A stretch of 47,174 nucleotides of DNA from an uncultured Clostridia bacterium (GTDB lineage Bacteria; Bacillota; Clostridia; Peptostreptococcales; Anaerovoracaceae), in the NCBI GenBank assembly GCA_934233735.1, contig CAKQGQ010000018.1, positions 1 to 47,174 of the forward strand, written 5' to 3'. Below are positions 16,413 to 24,977 of this stretch, piece after piece. Under the pieces are notes generated by a model. The model did no database searches, was not told the origin of the DNA, and saw only the letters and a list, made by a program, of their open reading frames with translations. The position numbers were made by a program, and so were the translations under genes. Position 1 is the stretch's first letter. Each line of letters starts with the position of its first letter.

Positions 16413-18892
16413 TACTCTGTTCTATTAATTATGTCCATCTGGCATTCTTCGTTCATAGTTACAAAGTATGCTTGATAACTTGCAACACGAACCAAAAGGT
16501 CCCGGTAGCTGTTCGGATCATCCATTGCTTTCTTTAATATTGAGCTCGATATAACATTAAACTGTATTTCTGCAACTGGATTATCGTTTATTGCCATAAT
16601 ATAATCTGTAAAGATTTCAATATCCTCGTCCGTTGCCATCATCTTTGGGCTAAGGCGTTGATTCATGCAATTACCCATGGACATTCTTTGCTGTGGAAGT
16701 TTTGCATTTGAACGTACAGAGGCCGCCGGACCATGTGTGTCCATGCCGTGAACAGGTGAACTTGTATCACTTAATGCTTGATGTTTTCTATGTCCGCCTG
16801 GCAGAGCCATTACACCTTGTCCCATTCCGGTTGGAGGCGTACCTACTATTGTAGATGTGATATACTGTCCTCCCTGCTTAGGGAGCATTTCTTTGTGCAG
16901 GTTGATTTCATCAACAATATCATTCCATGCGTCCATTATATAGCATGCATTGTCATCTGCAAAGTCAATGTCATTTCCATATTTAGGAACTTGATTTATA
17001 TCATATGCTAAAAGCGTCTCGTATCCTTCCCAATCCGCATCTAACGCTTCTAAAAGCTGTTCCCACGAAACCTTTTTATCACGGAAAACCAGCTTGTCAA
17101 TTGATGTTAATGCATCTGCTGCAGTTGCAAGTCCTGGGAACCAAAGTGTGTAAGCCGTATACCATGCGCCACCTTCGCACATGTCTTTTCCTTTTTGAAT
17201 AGGGCCTTCCATTAATGCGGAGTTAAATGGACTGTATGAAAATTCTGCCTGTGCATCCATCTGAATCTTTACGGATTTGCAAGCAAATTCTGTCCAGTAG
17301 CGCAGTTGTTTTTCAAATGCTTTTCTAAATTCTCCCATAGACATAAACTTTCTTACATCACCGGTTTCAGGACCTAACTGCTGCCCCGTTATCCCGCATT
17401 TGCCATTCTTTAGAGTAAGTTCCACAACTTTAGGAACATTAATCAATGCAACAAATGTATTAGGCTGAGACGAGAACGGCAGAATCAATTCTGTACATCC
17501 TACTGTAATATAGTCTCTGAGCTCCTCTATCGGAAGATCCGGATACTCTTTTGACAAACATTCGAGCGCTTTATTGTCAAAGAAGAATTTTGGCTTTCCT
17601 CTGCCGAGACGGATTACTTCTGCAACGCGTTTAATGAATTCTCTGCTGCTTCCGTCAAATACCCTTACACCAAAATCAGGATTCTGAAGACCAAGATTTC
17701 TTTCAGCTTCAATCAAAGTAAAGGAAAGCTCATTTACTGCATCCTTTCCGTCTTGAGTCTGTCCTCCGACGGTCATCTGGATTCCTAACTGGTATCCCAT
17801 CTGCGTTTGTGCATTATCATAGTTATATAATTCTGTATGTTCATTCGTCTTAATGAACCACATATGAAGAAGTTCTATCGCCTCTTCTTCTGTTATTTCT
17901 TTAAGATCAAGAACCGATTTTTTATAATATGGATACAGATATTGATCGACTCTGCCAAAACTTAACGATACATTTAAAACCTCACACCAGCAAAGGATGT
18001 GTATGAATGCAATACACTGTACTGCTTCTCTGAAGCTATCTGCCGGTTCAGCAGGCACTTTTTCGCATACACGAGCAATTTCAAGGAGCTCAGCTTTACG
18101 CGTTTCATCAGCCTCTTTCTCGGCAAGCTGCCTTGCCAGATCAGCATAACGCTTAGAATATGCCATTGCAGCATCAAGAGAAATGATCATTGCTTCATAT
18201 TCTGCAAGCTTAGCTTTTCTGTCAAAGCAATACATTTCTTCAGTTTGCTTCTTGTGATATATTACATCCTCTTTTATTGCTTTTAGTCCATATTTAAGTA
18301 CCTTTGGATAATTTACCACTGTATGTCCGCAGTCCGTCTGTACCATTAATCCACCGCACACTGGCGTTGTAGGATAAATTCCTTCAAATGCAACCGTTTT
18401 ATTTCTGGTTTCTTCATCCATCAAATTATCAAATACATGTCTCTGCAGACACCTATCAGCAAAGAAAGGTAAAATTTCTTCTCTCAGTTCTCTTCTCTGT
18501 TCAGGCGTTACAATAAATTCGTCAAATCCTCTTTTTTCAAAATCTTTTACAGGGTCATCCATTTCGTCTTTGACAAACTGATAATAGTATTCTCCGAAGA
18601 AAGGTGCTCCTTTAACACGATCCGCTACATTTCCTACAATCAGTTCGTCGGGCTCAATGTGTATTGTTTTATCTAAAAGGAAGCGTTCAAATGCTCTTGC
18701 ACGCTGAATAACGCGTGGCTCGTCTTTGTACTCTGTGTATGCCTTCATTTCCGCATATGCGCGTTCCAAATCAAATCCCGGTCGAGTGTTTAATACACGC
18801 TCAACACCTTTTTTAACTCTATCTGAATACTTGACCTTCTCAATGCGCCCCCAAGTCTCCACAGTATCGTAATCATTTTTCATATTTCCCAT
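16400..18892 (-). CDS. Glycyl-radical enzyme (PFL/CutC-like lyase), radical glycine replaced by Ser805
   Basis: 830 aa, the full length for a glycyl-radical enzyme (GRE). The N-terminal PFL domain includes EPDELIVGN and ends with the active-site loop VGCTE (thiyl C466, E468 as in dehydratase/decarboxylase-type GREs). The C-terminal Gly-radical domain includes SSPVHGMDTHGPAA. Where all GREs have RV(S/A)G(Y/F), this one reads RVASY: Ser805, codon AGT at 16480-16478, one base from GGT. The rest of the loop is intact and ends DIINRTE. As read, the protein could not hold the stored radical. RBS AAGGAGG is well placed. It is the third gene of the MFS-activase-GRE operon. The substrate is unknown; GCxE argues against a pyruvate formate-lyase (CC). 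Confidence 0.9.
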   Translation of the reverse strand: MGNMKNDYDTVETWGRIEKVKYSDRVKKGVERVLNTRPGFDLERAYAEMKAYTEYKDEPRVIQRARAFERFLLDKTIHIEPDELIVGNVADRVKGAPFFGEYYYQFVKDEMDDPVKDFEKRGFDEFIVTPEQRRELREEILPFFADRCLQRHVFDNLMDEETRNKTVAFEGIYPTTPVCGGLMVQTDCGHTVVNYPKVLKYGLKAIKEDVIYHKKQTEEMYCFDRKAKLAEYEAMIISLDAAMAYSKRYADLARQLAEKEADETRKAELLEIARVCEKVPAEPADSFREAVQCIAFIHILCWCEVLNVSLSFGRVDQYLYPYYKKSVLDLKEITEEEAIELLHMWFIKTNEHTELYNYDNAQTQMGYQLGIQMTVGGQTQDGKDAVNELSFTLIEAERNLGLQNPDFGVRVFDGSSREFIKRVAEVIRLGRGKPKFFFDNKALECLSKEYPDLPIEELRDYITVGCTELILPFSSQPNTFVALINVPKVVELTLKNGKCGITGQQLGPETGDVRKFMSMGEFRKAFEKQLRYWTEFACKSVKIQMDAQAEFSYSPFNSALMEGPIQKGKDMCEGGAWYTAYTLWFPGLATAADALTSIDKLVFRDKKVSWEQLLEALDADWEGYETLLAYDINQVPKYGNDIDFADDNACYIMDAWNDIVDEINLHKEMLPKQGGQYITSTIVGTPPTGMGQGVMALPGGHRKHQALSDTSSPVHGMDTHGPAASVRSNAKLPQQRMSMGNCMNQRLSPKMMATDEDIEIFTDYIMAINDNPVAEIQFNVISSSILKKAMDDPNSYRDLLVRVASYQAYFVTMNEECQMDIINRTEYQEW

Positions 18893-18913
18893 AAGTTCCT
18901 CCTTCCAGTGTTA

Positions 18914-19843
18914 TTAATCTACTATCTTTGCATTAAATCCTTCCTCTAAAAGTCTTTTGCACTTTTTTTCAAGGTAAGCCCCCGACAACTCTTTTATCTC
19001 TGAATAAGGATTCTGTAATCCAATCCGAGAGTATCTTGAAGTTCCAAGCTTGTGGAACGGTAATAAATCAATTTCTTTAAGTGATTTCAGTTTCTTTGCC
19101 ATATCGATTAAACTTGCAAAAAATTCATCATTGTCATTGACTTCCGGTATTATCGGGCACCGAAGATAAATACAGATACCGGCTTCATCAACCTTAAACA
19201 GATTGCTGAGAATTGTTCTGTTGCTCTTTCCCGTATATCTTTTATGTTGTTGTTCATCTAACAATTTAATATCCCAAAGGAAAAAATCCGTATACGGCAA
19301 AATTGCATCAATTATTTCTTCAGAAACACATCCTGCAGTATCAAAGCCAACAGATATTTTTTCATCTCGTAATTTCTCGAGTAATCTAATTAAAGCCACA
19401 TCAACATGTGTAAGTATTTCACCGCCTGAAAATGTTACGCCTCCCCCTGAGCGGAAGTAAAGGTTCTTATCTCTCATGATATAGTTAAAAATTTCTTCCA
19501 CGGAATACCGTTCTCCGATTACTGACAATGCTGTTGAGCAGCACTTATCAGCACATCTCAAACAATTCGTACATTTCTCCCATTCAATCTTAGCCAATCC
19601 ATTCTCGCCTATTGAGATAGCTTTTTCACTGCATAATTCCATGCAAACACGGCATCCAATGCATTTCTGCTCTGAAAAAGAGAGCTGTTGCTCATAGCTT
19701 TTGGATTCCGGTGTAGAACACCATGCGCAATTTAAATTACATCCTTTAAAATGTACCATCGTCCGAATTCCTGGTCCATTAATTGTCGCCATCCTTGAAA
19801 TTTCAAAAATAGAAAGGCGTTTTTCATTTTCAAGTGAACTCAT
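18914..19843 (-). CDS. Glycyl-radical enzyme activating enzyme (radical SAM)
   Basis: 309 aa. The radical SAM cluster CNLNCAWC gives C35, C39 and C42 (CxxxCxxC). It is followed by an inserted ferredoxin-like domain with two 4Fe-4S sets: C61/C64/C67/C71 and C91/C94/C97/C101. This insert is typical of activases of CutC-, glycerol dehydratase- and arylacetate decarboxylase-type enzymes and absent from PflA. GGGVTFSGGE is the usual SAM-binding segment. It would make the glycyl radical on the partner encoded 21 nt downstream. All cysteines are intact, in contrast to the partner's missing glycine. Confidence 0.93.
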   Translation of the reverse strand: MSSLENEKRLSIFEISRMATINGPGIRTMVHFKGCNLNCAWCSTPESKSYEQQLSFSEQKCIGCRVCMELCSEKAISIGENGLAKIEWEKCTNCLRCADKCCSTALSVIGERYSVEEIFNYIMRDKNLYFRSGGGVTFSGGEILTHVDVALIRLLEKLRDEKISVGFDTAGCVSEEIIDAILPYTDFFLWDIKLLDEQQHKRYTGKSNRTILSNLFKVDEAGICIYLRCPIIPEVNDNDEFFASLIDMAKKLKSLKEIDLLPFHKLGTSRYSRIGLQNPYSEIKELSGAYLEKKCKRLLEEGFNAKIVD

Positions 19844-19858
19844 AAATTATACCTCTGA

Positions 19859-21169
19859 CTATTTTGCTTTTTTCTTTTCAGCTGCAGCTTCGCTAAGCAA
19901 AAGAACAACAAGCGCAAGAACCATAAGACCTGCCATACAGTACAACCCCGTATTATATCCGGAAATTGATTCAAATCCGCCACCAAGTTCGATAATCAGT
20001 CCTGTAAAATAAGTTGCACAAGCAGCGCCAATGAAGATTCCGGTCGTAATAATTGATGTTGCAGTTACATTAGCATTGTCAGGAACTGCATCTTGGCATC
20101 TCTTATACATTACAGGATAAACCGCATTTGAGCAACATCCGATTACGAGCTGCAGAACAACTACCCATACCAATCCGTATGAAATATACTTCATTAAATA
20201 GAAGCTGATTGCCAACCATATGAAACAAATTGTCAAAGTCTTTTTTACTCCGCACTTATCAGAAAAACTTCCCCAAAAGATTTGTCCTAAGCCGCCGGTT
20301 ATCGCATAAAGAACACTAAGGCTTGCTACCGAAGCATATGAATATCCTGCGACATATGCCAGATACAACGGCATCCAGAACATAAGTCCGATGTACGAAA
20401 ATTGACAGCAAAAACCTATTACCGCAGTTGTCCATACTTTCTGTTCTTTCAATACTGCAAGAACAGGCATACTCTCAAGTGCTTCTGCTTTTTCAGATCC
20501 GCCAACACTCTTCAGCGCCGGGGTCATTCCGGCTTCCTCAATATCCTTCTCTAACTTGTCATAGCGTTCTTTGGTAGAGAATTTATTATAACCAATTATA
20601 ATCAAAACTCCTAATATTGGGAAGATTAAAAACGCAAGCTGCCAGTTGTCATCGCCAACAACTTTCAATAATGCGGTAACTAACAAACCGCCCACTAGTG
20701 TGCCCCAAGGATATGCTGTATGGTGGAATCCTAATGCAAGACCGTTTTGCTCTTTAGGCCACCATTCCACGATTGCATTTACTTCACCATTTTCTCCCGG
20801 GGATGAGAACAGTCCACGAAAGCCTTGAAAAATAACTAAGGCTGCGAAGGTACAACAAACAGGAGAGATACCGCACAATGCCATAAAGATCAAATAGCCT
20901 AATGCTACAAAGCTAACTCTCTTCTTCATGCCCGCGCCATGCTGACCTTTTTCCACCCAACGAGAGATCGGAATACAGCCTATAACCATGCCGATTGCAC
21001 TGACAGTTCCTATAAGTCCTACTTGTGTTGCAGTTACATTAAAAGTATCGATAATATACGGTGATAATCTGTTAATGATTTCTCTTCCATTGGCATTCAT
21101 TGCAAACAAAACATATAAAAAGAACATTGCCTGCCATGAAATAGCCGGGGTTTTACCTTTTCTATTCAT
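19859..21169 (-). CDS. MFS transporter, first gene of the glycyl-radical operon
   Basis: 436 aa, 12 predicted TM segments in two halves with a charged central loop (~195-230, rich in Glu/Lys). The N-terminal signature MVIGCIPISRWVEKGQHGAGMKKR resembles MFS motif A, and the end AAAEKKKAK is a short basic tail. It is related to anion/organic acid:proton families such as ACS or OFA. It is directly downstream of a near-perfect sigma-54 promoter and 15 nt before the activase gene. It probably imports the substrate of this pathway; the substrate is unknown. Confidence 0.88.
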   Translation of the reverse strand: MNRKGKTPAISWQAMFFLYVLFAMNANGREIINRLSPYIIDTFNVTATQVGLIGTVSAIGMVIGCIPISRWVEKGQHGAGMKKRVSFVALGYLIFMALCGISPVCCTFAALVIFQGFRGLFSSPGENGEVNAIVEWWPKEQNGLALGFHHTAYPWGTLVGGLLVTALLKVVGDDNWQLAFLIFPILGVLIIIGYNKFSTKERYDKLEKDIEEAGMTPALKSVGGSEKAEALESMPVLAVLKEQKVWTTAVIGFCCQFSYIGLMFWMPLYLAYVAGYSYASVASLSVLYAITGGLGQIFWGSFSDKCGVKKTLTICFIWLAISFYLMKYISYGLVWVVVLQLVIGCCSNAVYPVMYKRCQDAVPDNANVTATSIITTGIFIGAACATYFTGLIIELGGGFESISGYNTGLYCMAGLMVLALVVLLLSEAAAEKKKAK

Positions 21170-21249
21170 TACAAATTCCTCCTAAAAATTAATCTAATTA
21201 GTTTTTAACTTCAACTCGGCCGAAAGTTTAAATGTCAATAACTTATAAT

Positions 21250-21264
21250 GCAACTTGCATGCCA
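21250..21264 (-). promoter_or_regulatory. Sigma-54 promoter of the MFS-activase-GRE operon
   Basis: Minus strand TGGCATG-CAAG-TTGC, one mismatch to TGGCACG-N4-TTGC. The expected start near 21238 gives a ~68-nt leader to the ATG at 21169. Confidence 0.85.
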
Positions 21265-21284
21265 AATCTAATTATACATTATTC

Positions 21285-21313
21285 TTGACATTTCTGCTAT
21301 TTTTTCGTAATAT
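21285..21313 (+). promoter_or_regulatory. Sigma-70 promoter of the sigma-54 activator gene
   Basis: Consensus TTGACA (21285-21290), a 17-bp spacer and TAATAT (21308-21313), 58 bp before the start at 21371. Confidence 0.75.
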
Positions 21314-21333
21314 TTATGTATTCTTTTTACAAC

Positions 21334-21354
21334 AGTGTTTTTTTTGTTGACACT
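21334..21354. promoter_or_regulatory. Candidate activator site, also found at 23978-23997
   Basis: AGTGT-N11-ACACT, an inverted repeat whose centre is T-rich and ends in GT. A near copy, AGTGT-N10-ACAGT, lies between the divergent PanE-like and BKACE genes. This copy is about 80 bp upstream of the MFS -24 element and just downstream of the activator's own -10. The role is inferred. Confidence 0.45.
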
Positions 21355-21370
21355 TGAACAGGAGGTCAGA

Positions 21371-22762
21371 ATGAATTACATTGAATCCGAAAATATACTT
21401 ACCGGAGTTACCGATGTCCTTCAAAAGGCATTCGATTCTCTATACCTGCAGATTCTAATTGACAAGTATGGTAAAATCATATATGCCAATGACAAATATG
21501 CTGAATTTATGGGATTAACAAAGCAGGAAATGATAGGCATGCAAATTGAAGATATAATTCCTAACACACGCCTCTATGACGCAATCGAAACTGGGGAGGC
21601 AAAATTTGATGAACTTTTTAAATACGAAGACGGTCGTCAACTTGTGTACAGTAGAATTCCTATAAAAAACAGCTACGGTGAGGTTCAGGGAGTTGTTTCT
21701 ACATCATCCATAAATACCATCAAAACACTAACAGAATTACATTCGCAAATCGAACAGTTGGAGAAATCCAACATTATTTTGACTAAGCAATTACATGGAA
21801 TAAACTATGCGTCTGCTGTTTTTGATACAATTGTCGGAAATTCGGAACAAATTATAGAATTAAAGAGAATTCTATCTCGAGTAAGCAACAGTACCATGCC
21901 GATTCTTCTTACCGGTGAAAGTGGTACCGGTAAGGAAGTCTTCGCCAATGCAATCCATAATGCCAGTGAGCGAAAAAAAGCCCCGTTCGTAAAAGTTAAT
22001 TGTGCTGCAATTCCACAAAACCTTATAGAATCAGAACTCTTTGGCTACGAAACCGGCACTTTCTCCGGTGCTGTAAAAGGTGGAAAAGCCGGAAAGTTTG
22101 AACTTGCTAACCACGGTACTATTCTTCTTGACGAAATCGAAGAGCTACCTTTGGAAGCTCAATCCAAACTGCTTCGTGTACTACAGGAGTATGAGGTTGA
22201 GCGTATAGGTTCTGTAAAAGCAATTCCATTAGACATACATGTTATATGCTGCAGTAACCGTGATTTATATCAGATGGTAAGTGAAAAAAAATTCCGCGAA
22301 GATTTGTTATATAGAATTAATGTAATCGAATTAGAAATCCCACCTCTTAGAGATCGAATTGAGGACATTCGCTTACTTTCCCTTTCCATTCTTGAAAAAA
22401 TAAATCGGAAGCACCAGAAAGCTTTCACGAAAGTAAACGATGAAGCTATCGAGTATCTCTCCTCCTATGGCTGGCCGGGAAATATCCGTGAGCTTGAACA
22501 CGCCCTAGAACGTGCTTGCATTCTATCTGACAACACCGAATTAACAAAAAGTGACTTTCTCTTCCTTGAAAGTAAGATTGCAAAATGTGAAAAGAGATCT
22601 CACTATTCAGATAATTTTTTTGCCGGCAAGGGTGATTTTGAAAAAAATACAATCATTGATGCCCTTGCAAAATATGACGGAAACAAAACAAAAGCTGCAA
22701 AGTATTTGGGAATTTCCCGTTCCCTGCTCTATTCAAAGCTCTGTAAGTACGATATAAAATAG
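21371..22762 (+). CDS. Sigma-54-dependent activator of the glycyl-radical/BKACE cluster (PAS-AAA+-Fis HTH)
   Basis: 463 aa. PAS domain ~15-120, a short coiled linker (LHSQIEQLEKSNIILTKQL), then AAA+ with Walker A GESGTGKE (182-189), loop GTFSGA (229-234) in place of GAFTGA, and Walker B ILLDEIEELP. The Fis HTH TKAAKYLGISRSLLYSKL ends the protein. The ATG at 21371 has AGGAGG 7 nt upstream; the frame from 21335 lacks an RBS. It is divergent from the MFS operon. It probably activates the three sigma-54 promoters of the cluster (21250, 23902, 24036) when PAS binds the pathway substrate or an intermediate. Confidence 0.92.
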   Translation: MNYIESENILTGVTDVLQKAFDSLYLQILIDKYGKIIYANDKYAEFMGLTKQEMIGMQIEDIIPNTRLYDAIETGEAKFDELFKYEDGRQLVYSRIPIKNSYGEVQGVVSTSSINTIKTLTELHSQIEQLEKSNIILTKQLHGINYASAVFDTIVGNSEQIIELKRILSRVSNSTMPILLTGESGTGKEVFANAIHNASERKKAPFVKVNCAAIPQNLIESELFGYETGTFSGAVKGGKAGKFELANHGTILLDEIEELPLEAQSKLLRVLQEYEVERIGSVKAIPLDIHVICCSNRDLYQMVSEKKFREDLLYRINVIELEIPPLRDRIEDIRLLSLSILEKINRKHQKAFTKVNDEAIEYLSSYGWPGNIRELEHALERACILSDNTELTKSDFLFLESKIAKCEKRSHYSDNFFAGKGDFEKNTIIDALAKYDGNKTKAAKYLGISRSLLYSKLCKYDIK

Positions 22763-22789
22763 CAGAAATCCGGCATTGCCGGTTTCTGC
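22762..22789. terminator. Bidirectional terminator hairpin
   Basis: GCAGAAA (22762-22768) pairs with TTTCTGC (22783-22789), with an inner CCGGC/GCCGG stem. T-rich sequence follows on both strands. It lies between the convergent activator and PanE-like genes. Confidence 0.8.
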
Positions 22790-22808
22790 CATTTTATTAC
22801 TAAGAGGT

Positions 22809-23822
22809 TTATATAAAATGTCTGAAATATTTGATGTTTTCTGTTGAATATTTATATTCTCCTGTTTCCATTCCAGCAACAATTTTCACTATCATATCAT
22901 TAACAGGTGTAGAAATTCTGCAAATTCTTCCCGTATCACATACAACACCGTTAATATTAAGAATTTCGCTTTTTCTGCCCTTCATTACATCTTGAGCCAT
23001 GCTTGCGGTAAGTTTATAATGCGGCTGCCAAATTTCTCTAATCAGTTTTATTGATTCTTGATTTGTCTTTTCATTGCCTCTCTTAAAGGCAGTATAGAAG
23101 TCATATCCTTCGTATGGTTCTAGGGTTATTCCATCTTCCGCAGCAACATCCAAGCATTCCTTCCCAGCCTTTAGAATGAGCTTCATAGCCAAGTCATCAT
23201 CAAGAATTCCACCGAAGGTTGTGCCCAACGCAGTAGACAAACCGCTGAATGTTGCATTCATCAAAAGCTTTGTCCATCTAAGGCCTAGTAAATTCTCCGA
23301 CACATGAACTTCTCCCATTGATTCCAGTACTTTTTTAGTTTTCATTACGCGTTCATTTATTTCACCGTTGACAGAGCCTAATGTAAAATTAAGTCTTCCT
23401 TCATCCGTAGTAAGTGCAGAGCAGCCCGGTCCTTGAAAAGTTGCGCCCCAACCCACCGGAGCACCAACAGTTCTTTCCTCACCAATTGCTGCACTCACAA
23501 CATATTCAGGAATACCGTTCTGGCAAACACATACTGTACTGTCTTCATTTATGTGTGCCTTAATTTGTGGGATTGCAGTATCATTAAAGGTTTGTTTTGC
23601 CATATAGATAATCAGATCATATGTACCTTCCATTTCTTCCGGTAGCAAAGCATGAACCTTTTGCACAAAGTCTACTGTCCCCACAACATGTGCTCCTTTT
23701 TCATTAAGCACTTTTACATGTTCAGGATAAGCATCAATTAAATCCACAGGAATTCCCGCTTTTGTAATATAGGCTCCTAGAATGGTTCCTAACGAGCCCG
23801 CACCCATAATCGCAACTCTCAT
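22809..23822 (-). CDS. PanE/ApbA-family dehydrogenase (ketopantoate reductase-like)
   Basis: 337 aa NAD(P)-dependent oxidoreductase. The N-terminal Rossmann fold carries GAGSLGTILGAYITKAG. The C-terminal domain carries RWTKLLMNATFSGLSTALG, with the family Lys that polarises the substrate. In this setting, with its own sigma-54 promoter and divergent from BKACE, it more likely interconverts a hydroxy acid and a keto acid of the pathway than makes pantoate. Oxidising a beta-hydroxy acid to the beta-keto acid that BKACE uses would fit, but that is inference. RBS GAGGAG is present. Confidence 0.85.
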   Translation of the reverse strand: MRVAIMGAGSLGTILGAYITKAGIPVDLIDAYPEHVKVLNEKGAHVVGTVDFVQKVHALLPEEMEGTYDLIIYMAKQTFNDTAIPQIKAHINEDSTVCVCQNGIPEYVVSAAIGEERTVGAPVGWGATFQGPGCSALTTDEGRLNFTLGSVNGEINERVMKTKKVLESMGEVHVSENLLGLRWTKLLMNATFSGLSTALGTTFGGILDDDLAMKLILKAGKECLDVAAEDGITLEPYEGYDFYTAFKRGNEKTNQESIKLIREIWQPHYKLTASMAQDVMKGRKSEILNINGVVCDTGRICRISTPVNDMIVKIVAGMETGEYKYSTENIKYFRHFI

Positions 23823-23901
23823 ATCTATCTCCTCTTTTCCTATTAATTTTACAGGTTATCTACAAATAACCATATGTCTGAGTGTAATACTTTTTAAAGT
23901 A

Positions 23902-23916
23902 GCAAAATGCGTGCCA
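23902..23916 (-). promoter_or_regulatory. Sigma-54 promoter of the PanE-like gene
   Basis: Minus strand TGGCACG-CATT-TTGC, an exact consensus match. The predicted start near 23890 leaves a ~68-nt leader to the ATG at 23822. Confidence 0.88.
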
Positions 23917-23977
23917 ATAGAAAAGAGTGCGCACAAGTCTAAATTATATTCTAAAATCTGTACTGTATTTAGCACAT

Positions 23978-23997
23978 AGTGTGTTTTTTTGTACAGT
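23978..23997. promoter_or_regulatory. Candidate shared activator site between divergent sigma-54 promoters
   Basis: AGTGT-N10-ACAGT with a T-run centre, resembling the site at 21334-21354. It lies about 48 bp upstream of the BKACE -24 and 72 bp upstream of the PanE-like -24, so it could serve both. A nearby CTGTAC...GTACAG pair encloses it. Confidence 0.4.
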
Positions 23998-24035
23998 TTT
24001 GTTTCTTTTTTTACTTATTTTTCTTTGTTATAGGA

Positions 24036-24050
24036 TGGCACATTTTTTGC
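24036..24050 (+). promoter_or_regulatory. Sigma-54 promoter of the BKACE gene
   Basis: TGGCACA-TTTT-TTGC, matching the -24 GG and -12 GC core exactly. The predicted start near 24062 gives a ~50-nt leader to the ATG at 24113. Confidence 0.87.
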
Positions 24051-24112
24051 TCTTAATTGTTTATGCATCTCGATAATAAAAAATTTACTATAAAAGATAG
24101 GAGTGATAAAAA

Positions 24113-24952
24113 ATGAATAAAAAAACAATTATAACAGCTGCAGTAACCGGCGCATGGCCCAAAAAAGAAAATAACCCAAATGTGCCAACGACACCAGAAG
24201 AAATATGCGAAGATGTCTACCAGTGTTGGAAAGCAGGAGCCGCTATCGCACACCTTCATATGAGAGATGATAACGGCAACGGAACCATGGATCACACAAA
24301 ATTCAAAAAAACAGTAACTCTCATTAAAGAAAAGCATCCTGACTGCGATATAATTTTAAACCTCACGACTTCAGGTGATATTTATGCCACTGACGAAACA
24401 AGAGTCGAACACATTAAGGAGTTAAAACCGGAAATGGCATCATACGATTGCGGTTCCATGAATTGGCTAAATACAGCACTTTTCATTAATTCCCCGGACT
24501 TTCTTGAAATGTGCGGCAAGCTCTTCACCGAGTGTCATGTCAAGCCTGAAATTGAAGCCTTTGACCCCGGTATGATTGCAAATGCCGCATATTATTTGAA
24601 GAAAGGTATCTTAAAAGCACCACTTCACTTCCAGTTTTGCATGGGATGCGCAAACGGAATACCCGGCAGTGTTAAAAATCTCTTGTTTATGAAAGAAACA
24701 ATGGAACAGCTTTGTCCGGGTTCCACATGGTCTTGCTTCGGTGTAGGACATTCTGCATTGGAAGTCATGTATGCCGCAATCGCATTGGGCGGTCATATTC
24801 GTGTCGGAATGGAAGATAATGTAATGTATTCTAAAGGGGTTCTGGCAGAAAGTAACGCACAGTTTGTAGAAAGAGCCGCTCGATTAATTAAGGAATACGG
24901 CAATGACGTGGCAACACCTGATGAGGCAAGAGAAATTTTGGGATTACAATAA
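24113..24952 (+). CDS. BKACE family beta-keto acid cleavage enzyme (DUF849)
   Basis: 279 aa TIM-barrel enzyme. BKACE proteins use Zn2+ and acetyl-CoA to split a beta-keto acid into acetoacetate and a new acyl-CoA. Zn ligands are visible in HLHMRD (H47, H49), and the C-terminal VGMEDN carries the conserved Glu. Specificity-loop residues around SYDCGSMNW and QFCMGCANGIPG are not those I know for the 3-keto-5-aminohexanoate enzyme, so the substrate cannot be named. RBS AGGAG is well spaced, and it is driven by a sigma-54 promoter. It probably catalyses the terminal, energy-conserving step of the cluster's pathway. Confidence 0.9.
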   Translation: MNKKTIITAAVTGAWPKKENNPNVPTTPEEICEDVYQCWKAGAAIAHLHMRDDNGNGTMDHTKFKKTVTLIKEKHPDCDIILNLTTSGDIYATDETRVEHIKELKPEMASYDCGSMNWLNTALFINSPDFLEMCGKLFTECHVKPEIEAFDPGMIANAAYYLKKGILKAPLHFQFCMGCANGIPGSVKNLLFMKETMEQLCPGSTWSCFGVGHSALEVMYAAIALGGHIRVGMEDNVMYSKGVLAESNAQFVERAARLIKEYGNDVATPDEAREILGLQ

Positions 24953-24977
24953 TTTATCTTGTAAGGTGGTGAAATAA

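Noticed and set aside
16400..18892. Pyruvate formate-lyase
   Set aside because: The active-site loop is GCTE rather than CC, and the activase has the two extra 4Fe-4S clusters absent from PflA.
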